Counted from the first letter of the stretch, positions 1 through 8,821 are shown. The stretch: DNA of 53,786 nucleotides from an uncultured Eggerthellaceae bacterium (GCA_910577495.1 CAJTML010000001.1:48292-102077), one strand, 5' to 3'. Program-made: numbers and translations. Notes: generated by a model from the sequence alone, not told the origin.

Positions 1-1202
1 AAGAACCCCTTGCGGTATATCAAGAAGCCTTTGCCCAAGCGCAGGCGGCAGCAGCAGAGTTGGAACGCGTGTTGGCAGCGGGGCAGGAGTCTTCGGCAAA
101 GCTTGACGAGGCGCGTTTTGTGCTCAAGCGCATAGATGAAGTCCAGCCGCGCCTTGATGAGTACGAAGAACTTTTGGCCAGCTTGTCAAAGGCAGAGCAC
201 GCGGAAGCCTTGGCGGTTGCCACAAACACGGCAGCTGAGGCGCTCTCGGGCGAAGATGGCGCCACCGATCTGCTCGCTCGTGCCATCAGCGAGCTTGATA
301 GTGTTGCTGAGTATGATGAGCAGCTCAAGGCATGCGCTGAATCGCTGCGTGAGGCTGGCTATATTCTGGAAGACGTGGCGCGCGAGACGCGAGCCTATTG
401 TGATGGCATCGAATTTGATGGCGAATCCCTTGCCGCAAATCAGGAGCGTATGAGCCTGCTGCAAGGGCTTTTGCGCACCTATGGCCCACGTATGGAAGAC
501 GTCATTGCTGCACGTGATGAGGCGGCCGAGCTTGTCTCGCTCGTTGATGATGCGGCCGAGCGCGAAAAGGCAGCGCGCAAGGCGTATGACCAGGCAGAAG
601 AGGCGCTGGCAACGGCAGCGGATGTGTTGGCAGCGGCGCGTACGAAAGCCGCCCCTGAGTTTGCGCAAGCGGTAACCGATCAGCTTGCTCGTTTGGAAAT
701 GGGCGGCGCACACCTTGTCTGCGAGGTAACCCCCTTGCCGCGTGAGCAGTGGACAAAAGCAGGATCGGTTGCGGTTGAGTTCCTCTTCCAGCCGGGTGCG
801 GGTATGCAGGCGCGCCCGCTCGTGCGCATTGCATCAGGTGGCGAAGTGTCGCGTGTGATGCTGGCAATCAAGGTAGTGCTCGGTCAAGCTGATCATGTAG
901 ACACGCTCGTCTTTGACGAGGTTGATGCGGGTGTCGGTGGTCAAACCGCCGTAGCACTTGCTGAGGTTTTAGCCGACCTGGCACACACGCATCAAGTGAT
1001 CGTGGTCACACATCTGGCACAGGTAGCCGTGCGCGCAGATTTGCATTATGTGGTTGAAAAGGACGCGGGCGAAGCAGTGCGTCCCGAAACGCTCCTTCGC
1101 CAGCTGACCGCCGATGAGCGCCCGCAAGAGATTGCGCGCATGCTTTCTGGTGAGACAACCGAAGCCTCGCTGACCCATGCACGCGAGCTACTTGGGATGT
1201 AA
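1..1202 (+). CDS. recN: DNA repair protein RecN, C-terminal part (5' end outside window)
   Basis: The frame is open from the first bases (codons begin at position 3), so the gene starts upstream and only about 400 C-terminal residues are present. What remains is the second half of the coiled coil (long Ala/Glu/Arg-rich heptad-like stretch) followed by the C-terminal ATPase lobe of an SMC-like protein. An ABC signature of the form SGGEVSRVMLA is followed by a Walker B (TLVFDEVDAGVGG) and a switch histidine in VVTHLAQV. RecN is a cytoplasmic ATPase that gathers DNA ends during double-strand break repair. The stop is nine bases from the convergent stop of the MFS gene, leaving no room for a separate terminator. 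Identification is secure. Confidence 0.95.
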   Translation, partial: EPLAVYQEAFAQAQAAAAELERVLAAGQESSAKLDEARFVLKRIDEVQPRLDEYEELLASLSKAEHAEALAVATNTAAEALSGEDGATDLLARAISELDSVAEYDEQLKACAESLREAGYILEDVARETRAYCDGIEFDGESLAANQERMSLLQGLLRTYGPRMEDVIAARDEAAELVSLVDDAAEREKAARKAYDQAEEALATAADVLAAARTKAAPEFAQAVTDQLARLEMGGAHLVCEVTPLPREQWTKAGSVAVEFLFQPGAGMQARPLVRIASGGEVSRVMLAIKVVLGQADHVDTLVFDEVDAGVGGQTAVALAEVLADLAHTHQVIVVTHLAQVAVRADLHYVVEKDAGEAVRPETLLRQLTADERPQEIARMLSGETTEASLTHARELLGM

Positions 1203-1211
1203 GCGCATCCG

Positions 1212-3233
1212 CTAAATACTTGCGGCAACCGCTTCGTCATCAGCAAGAGCGGCGTCTTGCTCGGCGTGCTCAAGCTTCGGCGAGAGCGTGTTGGAGTGAT
1301 CATCGTCATGATGATCGGTATGGCGCGGGATGCCTTCTTCGCCACGATCTTCAAGGTAGCGCTCCATGGAGAAGCGCGTGATGTCGCTTCGGTTGATGAC
1401 GCCGACGATGTGGCCTTCGTCCAAAACGGGTACCTTCTTGAGGTGGTTTTCGCCCAGGACGCGGCACACTTCGGGCAGGTCAGCATGCAAATCCACACCG
1501 ATGATGCCCTTCGCACCAATGCTTTTTGCGGGCTTGCCCATGAGCTCGTCCAGCTTGCGGGCGAAGTCTTTGTTGTCGCCGTCAGCTTCCATGGTTTGCA
1601 CGATCATGACAACGGGATCCATCACCATGGCGCTGCGCTTGGAGAGGTAGCGCATGATGTCGCCGTCGGAGACAAAGCCAACGGCCTCACCAGCGGCATT
1701 AACCAGCGGAACCGCGCTGATGTTCTTGTCAACAAGCAGCTCCATGGCCTCAGCAACGGTGGCGTTTTCGGGAAGCGTGTACACGTCGCGCTTCATGATG
1801 GACTCAAGTACGCTTGAACGCGTGTTGTCCAGATCGCGCGTGCGAGCTTCGCCTGGCTTGTCTTTGACCAGGGCAATTACCATGATAAACGCAATGAGGC
1901 ACAACAGCGCCGACACGCCAAACGCGGCATCGATGCCAAAGAAGTTGGCGCCCGTCTGACCAAGAGACGGCTGGGAGAGGTTGGTGGCAATGGTTGACAC
2001 CGACACGATGATGGCGGTGCCCAGAGAGCCTGCCACCTGGCGCAACGTGTTGTTGACCGAGGTGCCGTGATTCATGAGCTCGTTGCTGAGCGCGTTCATG
2101 CCCCAGGTGGTAATAGGCATGTTGACCAGCGACAACGAGAACAGACGCAGCGTGTAAACAATAGTGAGCCATGCAATTGAGGTCTCAGGTCCTAAGAACA
2201 CAAAGGCCACGGTCGTGAGCGTCAAAACGCCCGTACCAATGAGGCTCAACACGCGCGGTCCGTGGCGGTCGAACAGACGGCCCGCAATCGGACCCATGGC
2301 GCCCATGATGATAGCGCCTGGCAAAAGCACCAAACCTGAGATGGTTGCCGAAAAGCCCATGTAGGATTGTAAATAGATCGGCACCAAGATGCCCGCAGCA
2401 AGCAGAGCGCCCTGCACGATCATGCCGATAATGGTGGCAACCAAAAACTTGTGATTTTGCAGCACGCGCACCTGCAACATGGGGTGTTCCATGCGCAGCT
2501 GACGACGGAAGAACAGCACGATGCACACCACGCCCACGATCGTGCCAATGACTGAGTCAATGCCGACACCATATGAGCCGATGAGCGAAAGTCCATAGAG
2601 CAGGCCGCCAAAGCCAAGCGTGGACAAGATAACCGAGGGGACATCCAGCGTCACATCTTTGTTGGTTTTGCCGCCACGCTCAAGGGCGAAAATGCCAATG
2701 ACGAATACGGCAAGCGAAAGCCCAGCAATAATGGCGAACATGTCATGCCAGGTAGCGCGGTCAATAATGATGCCAGCAGCGGTCGGGCCAATTGCCGGAC
2801 CAAACGCAATAACGATGCCGAACAAACCCATGGCGGTTCCGCGCTTGTCCACCGGGAACGTCCACATGAGCACGGTCATCACAAGCGGCATCAAAATGCC
2901 GGCGCCGACTGCCTGCACCAAGCGGCCAATCAGCAGCACTTCAAAGGTGATACCCCAGCTGGCAAGACCGCTACCCAGCGTGAAGATAGCCATGGACACC
3001 AAAAAGAGCCTGCGCGTGGTAAAGCGGTCGCTCAAAAACGCCGTAATAGGAATCATGATGGCGTTGACTAGGGTAAATCCGGTGGTGAGCCACTGAGCGG
3101 TTGCGGCATCAACGCTCATTTCCTCCATGATGGAGGGCAGCGCCGGTGCTACAACCGTTTGGTTGAGCACGGTAACGAACGTGCCGAATACCAGTACTGC
3201 CAACATTACAATTTGTTTGCGCGTAAGACCCAT
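1212..3233 (-). CDS. DHA2-family MFS drug/proton antiporter with C-terminal CBS domain pair
   Basis: A 673-residue inner-membrane protein. The first ~460 residues form a 14-helix EmrB/QacA-type (DHA2) exporter, with the WLTTGFTLVNA start of helix 2 and the GxxxGPxxGPxxxG-like motif of helix 5 (IAFGPAIGPTAAG). After the last helix come two CBS motifs, about residues 475-535 (NISAVPLVNAAGEAVGFVSD) and 570-625 (KKVPVLDEGHIVGVINRSD). A His/Asp-rich tail (HTDHHDDDHS) follows. CBS pairs usually bind adenine nucleotides, so transport may be gated by nucleotide state; that is inference. The start at 3233 is chosen because AAAGGA lies about eight bases upstream. A longer frame to 3305 has no such site. 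The exported substrate cannot be told from sequence. Confidence 0.85.
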   Translation of the reverse strand: MGLTRKQIVMLAVLVFGTFVTVLNQTVVAPALPSIMEEMSVDAATAQWLTTGFTLVNAIMIPITAFLSDRFTTRRLFLVSMAIFTLGSGLASWGITFEVLLIGRLVQAVGAGILMPLVMTVLMWTFPVDKRGTAMGLFGIVIAFGPAIGPTAAGIIIDRATWHDMFAIIAGLSLAVFVIGIFALERGGKTNKDVTLDVPSVILSTLGFGGLLYGLSLIGSYGVGIDSVIGTIVGVVCIVLFFRRQLRMEHPMLQVRVLQNHKFLVATIIGMIVQGALLAAGILVPIYLQSYMGFSATISGLVLLPGAIIMGAMGPIAGRLFDRHGPRVLSLIGTGVLTLTTVAFVFLGPETSIAWLTIVYTLRLFSLSLVNMPITTWGMNALSNELMNHGTSVNNTLRQVAGSLGTAIIVSVSTIATNLSQPSLGQTGANFFGIDAAFGVSALLCLIAFIMVIALVKDKPGEARTRDLDNTRSSVLESIMKRDVYTLPENATVAEAMELLVDKNISAVPLVNAAGEAVGFVSDGDIMRYLSKRSAMVMDPVVMIVQTMEADGDNKDFARKLDELMGKPAKSIGAKGIIGVDLHADLPEVCRVLGENHLKKVPVLDEGHIVGVINRSDITRFSMERYLEDRGEEGIPRHTDHHDDDHSNTLSPKLEHAEQDAALADDEAVAASI

Positions 3234-3499
3234 GTGCGTATCCTTTGTCCTATAAGTAAGAAAGACTCCGAATGGAGCCTTGGGGTGCAACAGTGCGAAT
3301 AGCATGTCAAAAATGATTGCATAACTAAGGGTACGCCGCCTTTAGCACACCTGCAAGCAAACATTGTGCAACAGCATAATTTCGCCGCACTGACGGAGTG
3401 GGCGTGTTGTTGCATGTCCGTTTCGAAAAACGCCATTGTCGAATTGATGCTTGCGAACGCTAACCAATATGCTAAAGTATGCGCCACAACCAAATACCT

Positions 3500-3815
3500 A
3501 AACCGATGAGGCGAAGGTCAAGCTATCATGGGCACTCACAGAGAGCGGGCGCAGCTGAGATTCCCGCAGGAAGCCGGATAGTAAATGGATCGCCGAGGGA
3601 AAGGGGAAAGGTTTGACGGCGAAGGAAGCACGCGCTTGCTTGGACGACAAACTAAGTATCTGGACCGTGAGCCTGCGTTAATGGCAGAGCATGTGATGGC
3701 ATGTTCATGAGTGGGTCTTGTATTTTGCAAGATCAATAAAGGTGGCACCGCAGACCGAAAGGCCTGTCCTTTATGCGAAGCAATTTCGTGTAAGGGACAG
3801 GCCTTTTTCATTTGG
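3500..3815 (+). promoter_or_regulatory. T-box riboswitch leader, Trp (UGG) specifier, with terminator
   Basis: The leader of the ECF operon has the parts of a T-box. Stem I has a lower helix pairing 3510-3514 (GGCGA) with 3590-3594 (TCGCC) and an upper helix pairing 3523-3527 (CTATC) with 3577-3581 (GATAG). The internal loop between them carries AAATGGA, placing UGG (3586-3588) in the specifier position followed by a purine. An AGAGAGCGGG...CTGAGATTCCCGC distal region lies at 3540-3567. The T-box sequence AAAGGTGGCACCGCAG is at 3738-3753; its UGGC would pair with a 3' GCCA end, matching a G discriminator. A strong terminator hairpin (AGGCCTGTCC / GGGACAGGCC then TTTTT) spans about 3758-3807. 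Uncharged tRNA-Trp should disrupt the terminator and allow transcription. The specifier is read from pairing by eye. Confidence 0.88.
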
Positions 3816-3884
3816 CGAATGGATTTGGTTGGCTTGCAGGGATGTAAGCGAAGCTTAAGTGAAAAAGGACGAAAGGAAACAAAC

Positions 3885-4535
3885 ATGACAACTCAAACGG
3901 CAAAAACGAACGAAACGCTGGTAGGAGAGCCGCGCATCATTGCAGGTCAACCGCGCGAGATGAGCGGGCAGCGCCGAGACACGGCAACCGCTCAGAAAAA
4001 AGGCGCTTCGAAGCAGCTGAGCGTACAAGACCTGATTTTGGTAGCCGTGCTTTTGGCTGCAGGTGCGGTGCTCAAGCTCACGGTGGGCAGCTTGCTTGCT
4101 TCCTTCGGCATGAAACCGAACTTCATTATTGCGGCATACTGCCTGGCTATCATCATCATTCGACCCAACCTTGCCCAATCAGTGGTCATTGGTTTGATTG
4201 CGGGTTTGGTCTGCCAGATCCCCATGCTTAACGCCACGCCGCTGCTGAATATTCCGTCTGAGATTTTGGGTGCGCTGGCGTGTGGTTTGCTCATTCGCAT
4301 TCCTCTGAAGATTGGCAAGCTGGACATCAACCCGCTTGTGAATACGTTTATCTCCACCTGTGTATCAGGTTTTACCTTCGCCGCACTGTCGGTCTACATC
4401 AACGTGGTGTCAGTGGGTGGAGATTTCGCCGTTGCCATGGCTGCGTATGTGGCAATTGTGCTGGGTACGGCGCTGTTCAACTGCATCTTTGTGCAGATTC
4501 TGGCCATTCCGCTCAAAAAGGTGCTCAAGAAATAA
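3885..4535 (+). CDS. ECF transporter substrate-binding S component, probably tryptophan-specific
   Basis: A 216-residue membrane protein with a ~45-residue polar N-terminal tail and then about six hydrophobic helices. Segments such as LILVAVLLAAGAVLKLT and PNFIIAAYCLAIIII resemble small ECF S components of the TrpP-like type. ATG 3885 follows AAAGGA; an upstream in-frame extension would run through the T-box terminator and is rejected. It sits directly behind the UGG T-box and ahead of the two ATPases and the T subunit, so it most likely binds the amino acid sensed by the leader, tryptophan. That assignment rests on the riboswitch and is inference; the fold class itself is fairly clear. Other aromatic precursors are possible substrates. 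Confidence 0.75.
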   Translation: MTTQTAKTNETLVGEPRIIAGQPREMSGQRRDTATAQKKGASKQLSVQDLILVAVLLAAGAVLKLTVGSLLASFGMKPNFIIAAYCLAIIIIRPNLAQSVVIGLIAGLVCQIPMLNATPLLNIPSEILGALACGLLIRIPLKIGKLDINPLVNTFISTCVSGFTFAALSVYINVVSVGGDFAVAMAAYVAIVLGTALFNCIFVQILAIPLKKVLKK

Positions 4536-4637
4536 CGGTGTCTGGCTGCGACGCGCGTCATGGTATGTGTGGCTGCGGCGCGTGAGGCCGCGGCTGCCGC
4601 ATCTGCGGTAGGTCTGACGGTAAGGTAAAGGATTTTC

Positions 4638-5477
4638 ATGATTGAGTTCGACAACTTTAGTTTTCAATATCGCGAAGGCACCGAACCAGTGCTGCGCAAT
4701 ATCTCGCTCAGTATTCCCGATGGGGCGTTTGTTGGCATCACGGGTGCGGCCGGTTCGGGTAAGTCGACGCTGACGTATGCCATTAACGGCATCATTCCGC
4801 ATTGCTATCCGGGCGATTTTTATGGCGCGGTGAGCGTGGAGGGATACGACACGGTGGATACGTCGCTGACCGACTTGTCGCGGCTGGTGGGAAGCGTGTG
4901 CCAAGACATTGACTCGCAGATGGTTTCCACCGTTGTGGAGGACGAGATCCTCTACGGTTTGGAGAATTTCGCGGTTCCGCGCGAGGAAATTCCGGCGCGC
5001 GTTGACGAAGCGCTTGAAGCAATGGGCATAGCTGACCTGCGCGAACGTACGATCGACAGCCTCTCGGGCGGCCAGAAGCAAAAGGTTGCGTTGGCGTCAG
5101 TTATCGCGCTGCATCCGCGCGTGCTGGTATTGGATGAGCCAACTGCTGAGCTTGATCCAGCGTCGTCGGTGGCGGTCTTTGAGCTTTTGGCTCGTTACGC
5201 GCGTGAGCACGGCACGACGGTGATTGTTGTGGAGCAGAAAATTGCGCTCCTCTCAGATTATGCTGATCTGCTGGTCATAGTGGATGAGGGGCAGATTCGC
5301 TTCGCGGACACGCCCGATGCGGTGTTGGCACATGCCGATGAGCTTTTGGCGTTGGGCGTGAACTGTCCGCGCTCCACCACGCTCATGAATGAACTGGCGA
5401 AACGCGGGCTGTATGCCGGTCCCACGGTTCGCAACGTGGCGCAGGCAACACACGCGCTGATGGAGGTGCTGGCATGA
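4638..5477 (+). CDS. ECF transporter ATPase (A subunit)
   Basis: A 279-residue ABC ATPase energising the ECF importer from the cytoplasm. The Walker A is GAAGSGKST (residues 36-44), the Q-loop is in VCQDIDSQM, the signature LSGGQ is at 142-146 and Walker B is LVLDE (163-167). The switch position, normally His, reads VIVVEQK (Gln200). This subunit therefore has a normal signature but an altered switch. It overlaps the next ATPase by four bases (ATGA), indicating translational coupling. A ~100-bp G+C-rich gap separates it from the S-component gene. Confidence 0.9.
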   Translation: MIEFDNFSFQYREGTEPVLRNISLSIPDGAFVGITGAAGSGKSTLTYAINGIIPHCYPGDFYGAVSVEGYDTVDTSLTDLSRLVGSVCQDIDSQMVSTVVEDEILYGLENFAVPREEIPARVDEALEAMGIADLRERTIDSLSGGQKQKVALASVIALHPRVLVLDEPTAELDPASSVAVFELLARYAREHGTTVIVVEQKIALLSDYADLLVIVDEGQIRFADTPDAVLAHADELLALGVNCPRSTTLMNELAKRGLYAGPTVRNVAQATHALMEVLA

Positions 5478-6304
5478 TTGAGTTTGTGAATGTTTCGGCT
5501 TCGTATGATGGCGAATTAGCCGTACTGCAAGACGTGAATTTCACGATTAACGACGGGGATTTCGTGGCGTTTGTAGGCACGAATGGTGCGGGCAAATCAA
5601 CCACGATGCGCCTCATGAACGGCCTTTTGAAGCCGACAGCGGGCGAGGTGTTGGTGGACGGCGTGCCGACAACTCAGCTCAAAACCAGTGAGCTGGCGCG
5701 CAAGCTGGGCTTTCTGTTCCAGAATCCCGACCGCCAGATCTGCTGCAATACCGTACGTGAAGAGCTGCTTTTCGGCTTCAAGGCACAAGGGGCGGTTGAT
5801 GATCAGGCGCAAGCGCGCGTGGATGCCATGATTGAGCGCTTTGGTTTCAACCCTGATGACGAGCCCTATTTGCTCAACCGTGGAACCAGACAGCTCTTGG
5901 CGCTGGCTTCAATCATCGTGATGGAGCCGCCCACGATCATTTTGGATGAGCCTACGACTGGCCTTGATTTTCGCGAGTGCGAAAAGGTGATGGGTGTGGT
6001 GCGTGACTTGAACGCCCACGGAACCACCGTAGTGATGGTGTGTCACGACATGGAAGTGGTGGGGGATTTCGCCCACCGCGTGATTGCTATGACGCAAGGA
6101 CGCGTAGTGGCTGATGGCAACACGTTTGATGTGCTGCGTAACGAGGCGGTGCTGAAGGCTGCTCATATTCTTCCGCCGCAGGTCACAGAGGTGTCCATGA
6201 CGCTTGATCGTGATTTCGCCAACGTGCCAACATCAATTGCGTGCGCCAATACGGTTGAGCACATGGTTTCGGCAGTGACGCAGGTCTGCGAAGGAGGACG
6301 CTAA
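5474..6304 (+). CDS. ECF transporter ATPase (A' subunit) with degenerate signature motif
   Basis: A 276-residue ABC ATPase, partner of the preceding one. It shows Walker A GTNGAGKST (35-43), Q-loop FLFQNPDRQ, Walker B IILDEP with Glu159 and a normal switch histidine in VMVCHDM (His191). The signature, which should read LSGGQ, reads LNRGT (134-138). Because the signature of one subunit completes the site of the other, this loss and the His-to-Gln change in the first ATPase fall in the same composite nucleotide site. The heterodimer is predicted to have one canonical and one degenerate site. It is followed one base later by the EcfT gene. Confidence 0.9.
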   Translation: MIEFVNVSASYDGELAVLQDVNFTINDGDFVAFVGTNGAGKSTTMRLMNGLLKPTAGEVLVDGVPTTQLKTSELARKLGFLFQNPDRQICCNTVREELLFGFKAQGAVDDQAQARVDAMIERFGFNPDDEPYLLNRGTRQLLALASIIVMEPPTIILDEPTTGLDFRECEKVMGVVRDLNAHGTTVVMVCHDMEVVGDFAHRVIAMTQGRVVADGNTFDVLRNEAVLKAAHILPPQVTEVSMTLDRDFANVPTSIACANTVEHMVSAVTQVCEGGR

Positions 6305-6305
6305 C

Positions 6306-7076
6306 ATGGCGAAGTTTTTGGAATACGTCCCCGGGAATTCTCTGTTGCACCAGCTGAACCCGTCGGTCAAATTGGTGTGCGCTGTGCTGTTCGCCATTGC
6401 GTGTTTTGTATGCAGCAACCTCGTGTTTTTGCTGGTCATGCTGGCGCTGGCGCTAACGCTTGCCATAGGGTGCGGTTTCGGTCGCGAAACGGCGGGGCTG
6501 TGCAAGGCAGTGTTTGCATTTTCGCTTATCTTGGCGGTGGTGATTTTGCTGACCACGCCTTACGGCGTGCCGCTCATCACGCTTCCGTGGGGCTTTATTG
6601 GAACGGGAAGTTTGTTGGCCGCGTTGACGGTGGTGGTTCGCCTGATGGCCGCTGCAATACCGCTGTTTTTGGTGTTTTACGCAACGAAGATGTCTGACAT
6701 CACGAACTCGGCGGTCAAACAGCTGCATGTTCCCTATAAGTACGCGTTTACGTTTACCTCAACGGTGCACTTTATTCCGGTGTTCATGAACGATATGTCT
6801 GCCATTATGGAAGCGCAAACCGCACGCGGCGTGGAGTTCGATACGTCGAATTTCGTGAAGAAGATTCGTTTGATGGTGCCCTTATGCGTGCCGCTTTTGG
6901 TGAGCTCGGTGCGCAAGACGAACAGCGCTGCTATTGCAGCGGAGGTGCGAGGCTTTAATCTTCGCACACGTGAAAGCGGCCACAAAGACTACCCAATTGG
7001 GGCGCTTGACGTGGCGGCTTTGCTTGTGTGCGTGGCGTTGTTGGTAGTTGCTATTCTTGTGGCGGTGCTTGCATAA
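6306..7076 (+). CDS. ECF transporter transmembrane T component
   Basis: A 256-residue integral membrane coupling protein (EcfT family). It begins with the family-typical KFLEYVPGNSLLHQLNPSVKL, has five to six hydrophobic helices, and carries two cytoplasmic Ala/Val-Arg-Gly motifs, EAQTARGVEF and AAEVRGF, which contact the ATPases. ATG 6306 is preceded by GAAGGAGG inside the end of the upstream ATPase gene. It completes an S-A-A'-T set in one operon, a dedicated (group I-like) ECF transporter. Confidence 0.9.
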   Translation: MAKFLEYVPGNSLLHQLNPSVKLVCAVLFAIACFVCSNLVFLLVMLALALTLAIGCGFGRETAGLCKAVFAFSLILAVVILLTTPYGVPLITLPWGFIGTGSLLAALTVVVRLMAAAIPLFLVFYATKMSDITNSAVKQLHVPYKYAFTFTSTVHFIPVFMNDMSAIMEAQTARGVEFDTSNFVKKIRLMVPLCVPLLVSSVRKTNSAAIAAEVRGFNLRTRESGHKDYPIGALDVAALLVCVALLVVAILVAVLA

Positions 7077-7127
7077 GGCGAAGAGGGCAGGCTAGTTTCG
7101 CGGAACAAGCTATATGGTGCTGCTCAC

Positions 7128-7175
7128 TTGAAAGGAAATATATTGCCGTTATAATAGAGGCAATATATTTCCTTT
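7128..7175 (+). promoter_or_regulatory. hipBA promoter inside a perfect 17-bp inverted repeat (operator)
   Basis: AAAGGAAATATATTGCC (7131-7147) is exactly inverted at 7159-7175, with an 11-base centre. The centre holds TATAAT (7150-7155), and TTGAAA (7128-7133) lies 16 bases upstream. The repeat thus covers the -35, the spacer and the region just past the -10. Binding there by the HipB-type repressor encoded 47 bp downstream would shut the promoter, as in other HipBA modules. The sequence is direct; the repressor assignment is inferred. Confidence 0.85.
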
Positions 7176-7221
7176 TGTATTTCGCCGCACCGGTGAATGC
7201 GTAGACAAGAAAGAGTGCGCT

Positions 7222-7566
7222 ATGAAATGCGATGAGTTATTAAGCGAAATTGCTGCATCAGTGCAACAGCGGCGTCGCCAGCTTAATCTCACACAAAAAG
7301 AGCTTGCCAGTATGGCTGATGTTTCAGAGCGTTCGGTGCGTTCGCTTGAGGCGGGAAAAGCTTATGGCATTGGCCTGGAAAATCTTGTGGCTATTCTTGC
7401 ACCTTTGGGGCTTTGCTTGAGTTGTGATGGAGTTAGCGCTTCGAAAAAAACTCTATTGGCTCAAGAGGTAGGAGCTGATCCTCAGGATTTAAAGTACGAA
7501 GCGCTTCTGCAGCAAGCTGTGGCAAGCTGGACAAATGGAGGTGAGGCTCATGGCCAAAACTCTTGA
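7222..7566 (+). CDS. hipB: HipB-like XRE-family antitoxin / repressor
   Basis: A 114-residue protein with an N-terminal Cro/CI helix-turn-helix (about residues 10-65: RRRQLNLTQKELASMADVSERSVRSLEAGKA, split as helix-turn-helix). A short acidic tail could contact the toxin. It is the first gene of a two-gene unit, starts behind AAGAAAGAG, and its 3' end overlaps the HipA start by 17 bases. It would neutralise HipA and repress its own promoter at the adjacent inverted repeat. HipB family proteins are usually 70-110 residues, so the length fits. Confidence 0.88.
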   Translation: MKCDELLSEIAASVQQRRRQLNLTQKELASMADVSERSVRSLEAGKAYGIGLENLVAILAPLGLCLSCDGVSASKKTLLAQEVGADPQDLKYEALLQQAVASWTNGGEAHGQNS

Positions 7567-8821
7567 GGTGCTTATCTCGGGCAAACGGGCAGGGCAACTG
7601 CATCAAGCAAACAATGGTATGTTGACATTTGCTTACCGGGCGGGATATAGCACAACGCCACTTTCTTTGACTATGCCGATTTCTGGAGAGGTTTTTGGTG
7701 ACAAAATCATTCGCCCCTTCTTATTTGGTTTGCTGCCTGACAGTTACGACGTAAGAAGAAGCCTTGGTCTTGAATATGGCGTTTCACCCGATAATCCTTT
7801 TGCCCTTTTGGCTCATATAGGACTGGATTGCCCGGGAGCAGTGCAATTTTGTGCAGAGAGCGCTACGGAAGAGGTACTGCATCGGAGCGGTTCGCTCATA
7901 CCAATTTCGGATTCGGAGATAGCCGCGCGTCTAGCCCGGGGGCGCGGTAATAGAGAGGCGCGGTGGGAAACCAATCAAGAGCGCTGGTCGCTCGGCGGTC
8001 AGCAGGCGAAATTTGCTTTGCGGCGTGAAAACAATGCATGGTATAGCTGTGCAGGCTCGGCGGCAACAACACATATTTTTAAGCCCGGAATTGCGGATTT
8101 GCGGCTGAGTGCGCTGAATGAATTTGTTTGTTTGAAGTTGGCAAAAGCATGCGATTTAGCTGCTTGCGACGTTGCGTATGAGATTTTTGACGATGAGCCT
8201 GCAATTATTGCGACACGCTATGATCGCGTGCGCAATGATAATGGCGAAGTCATTCGTCTTCATCAGGAAGACTTCTGTCAGGTGCTTGGTGTGCTACCAG
8301 GAAATAAATACGCCGAAGAGGGAGGACCTTCAGCGAAAGATATTATTGCTGTTTGCAAACAAACGGGACAACTTGCGGCGCAGAATGTTTCTCAGTTTAT
8401 GGATATGCTGTTCTTCAATTACCTTCTAGGGGCACCCGATGCGCATGGCAAAAACTATTCGCTCCTTTTGGGCGTTGACAGTGCGTATATTGCACCGCTC
8501 TATGACGTAGCATCGCTCTTGCCGTATGTTGAACGTCCTGGAGATATCAAATTAGCGATGGGTGTTGCAGGAGAGAATCGGGTTGGCCGACTCAGTGCGC
8601 AGCGGCTTGAAAAATTTGCTGAAACTAACCAGCTGGGCGAACTAGGAATAAGCGGGGATGGGCTTGTGAATCAGTTGGCAAAAATGGCAGCTTTAGTTCC
8701 ACGTAAATTGGAAGCGGTACTTGCTGAAAGCAGTTATATCTCGGGGATTGATGAGCTGGGCGACCGCTTGTTGCCGCGTGTTACAGCGTTGTGTGAACGA
8801 TCGCTTGCGCGTTTGAGCTGA
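7550..8821 (+). CDS. hipA: HipA-family serine/threonine kinase toxin
   Basis: A 423-residue HipA-type kinase. The N-terminal subdomain (about residues 1-100) is followed by the kinase body. Visible landmarks are the ATP-binding region near SLGGQQAKFALR, the catalytic-loop DAHGKNYSLL, and the metal-binding YDVASLLPY segment. In E. coli HipA phosphorylates glutamyl-tRNA synthetase and induces persistence; the target here is not known. ATG 7550 is chosen because GGAGG lies eight bases upstream; another ATG at 7535 lacks a good site. Its base use looks a little more A+T-rich than neighbouring housekeeping genes, in keeping with a mobile toxin module. Confidence 0.9.
   Translation: MAKTLEVLISGKRAGQLHQANNGMLTFAYRAGYSTTPLSLTMPISGEVFGDKIIRPFLFGLLPDSYDVRRSLGLEYGVSPDNPFALLAHIGLDCPGAVQFCAESATEEVLHRSGSLIPISDSEIAARLARGRGNREARWETNQERWSLGGQQAKFALRRENNAWYSCAGSAATTHIFKPGIADLRLSALNEFVCLKLAKACDLAACDVAYEIFDDEPAIIATRYDRVRNDNGEVIRLHQEDFCQVLGVLPGNKYAEEGGPSAKDIIAVCKQTGQLAAQNVSQFMDMLFFNYLLGAPDAHGKNYSLLLGVDSAYIAPLYDVASLLPYVERPGDIKLAMGVAGENRVGRLSAQRLEKFAETNQLGELGISGDGLVNQLAKMAALVPRKLEAVLAESSYISGIDELGDRLLPRVTALCERSLARLS

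Noticed and set aside
3711..3884. N-terminal extension of the ECF S component
   Set aside because: It would translate through the T-box sequence and its terminator; ATG 3885 has a proper ribosome site.
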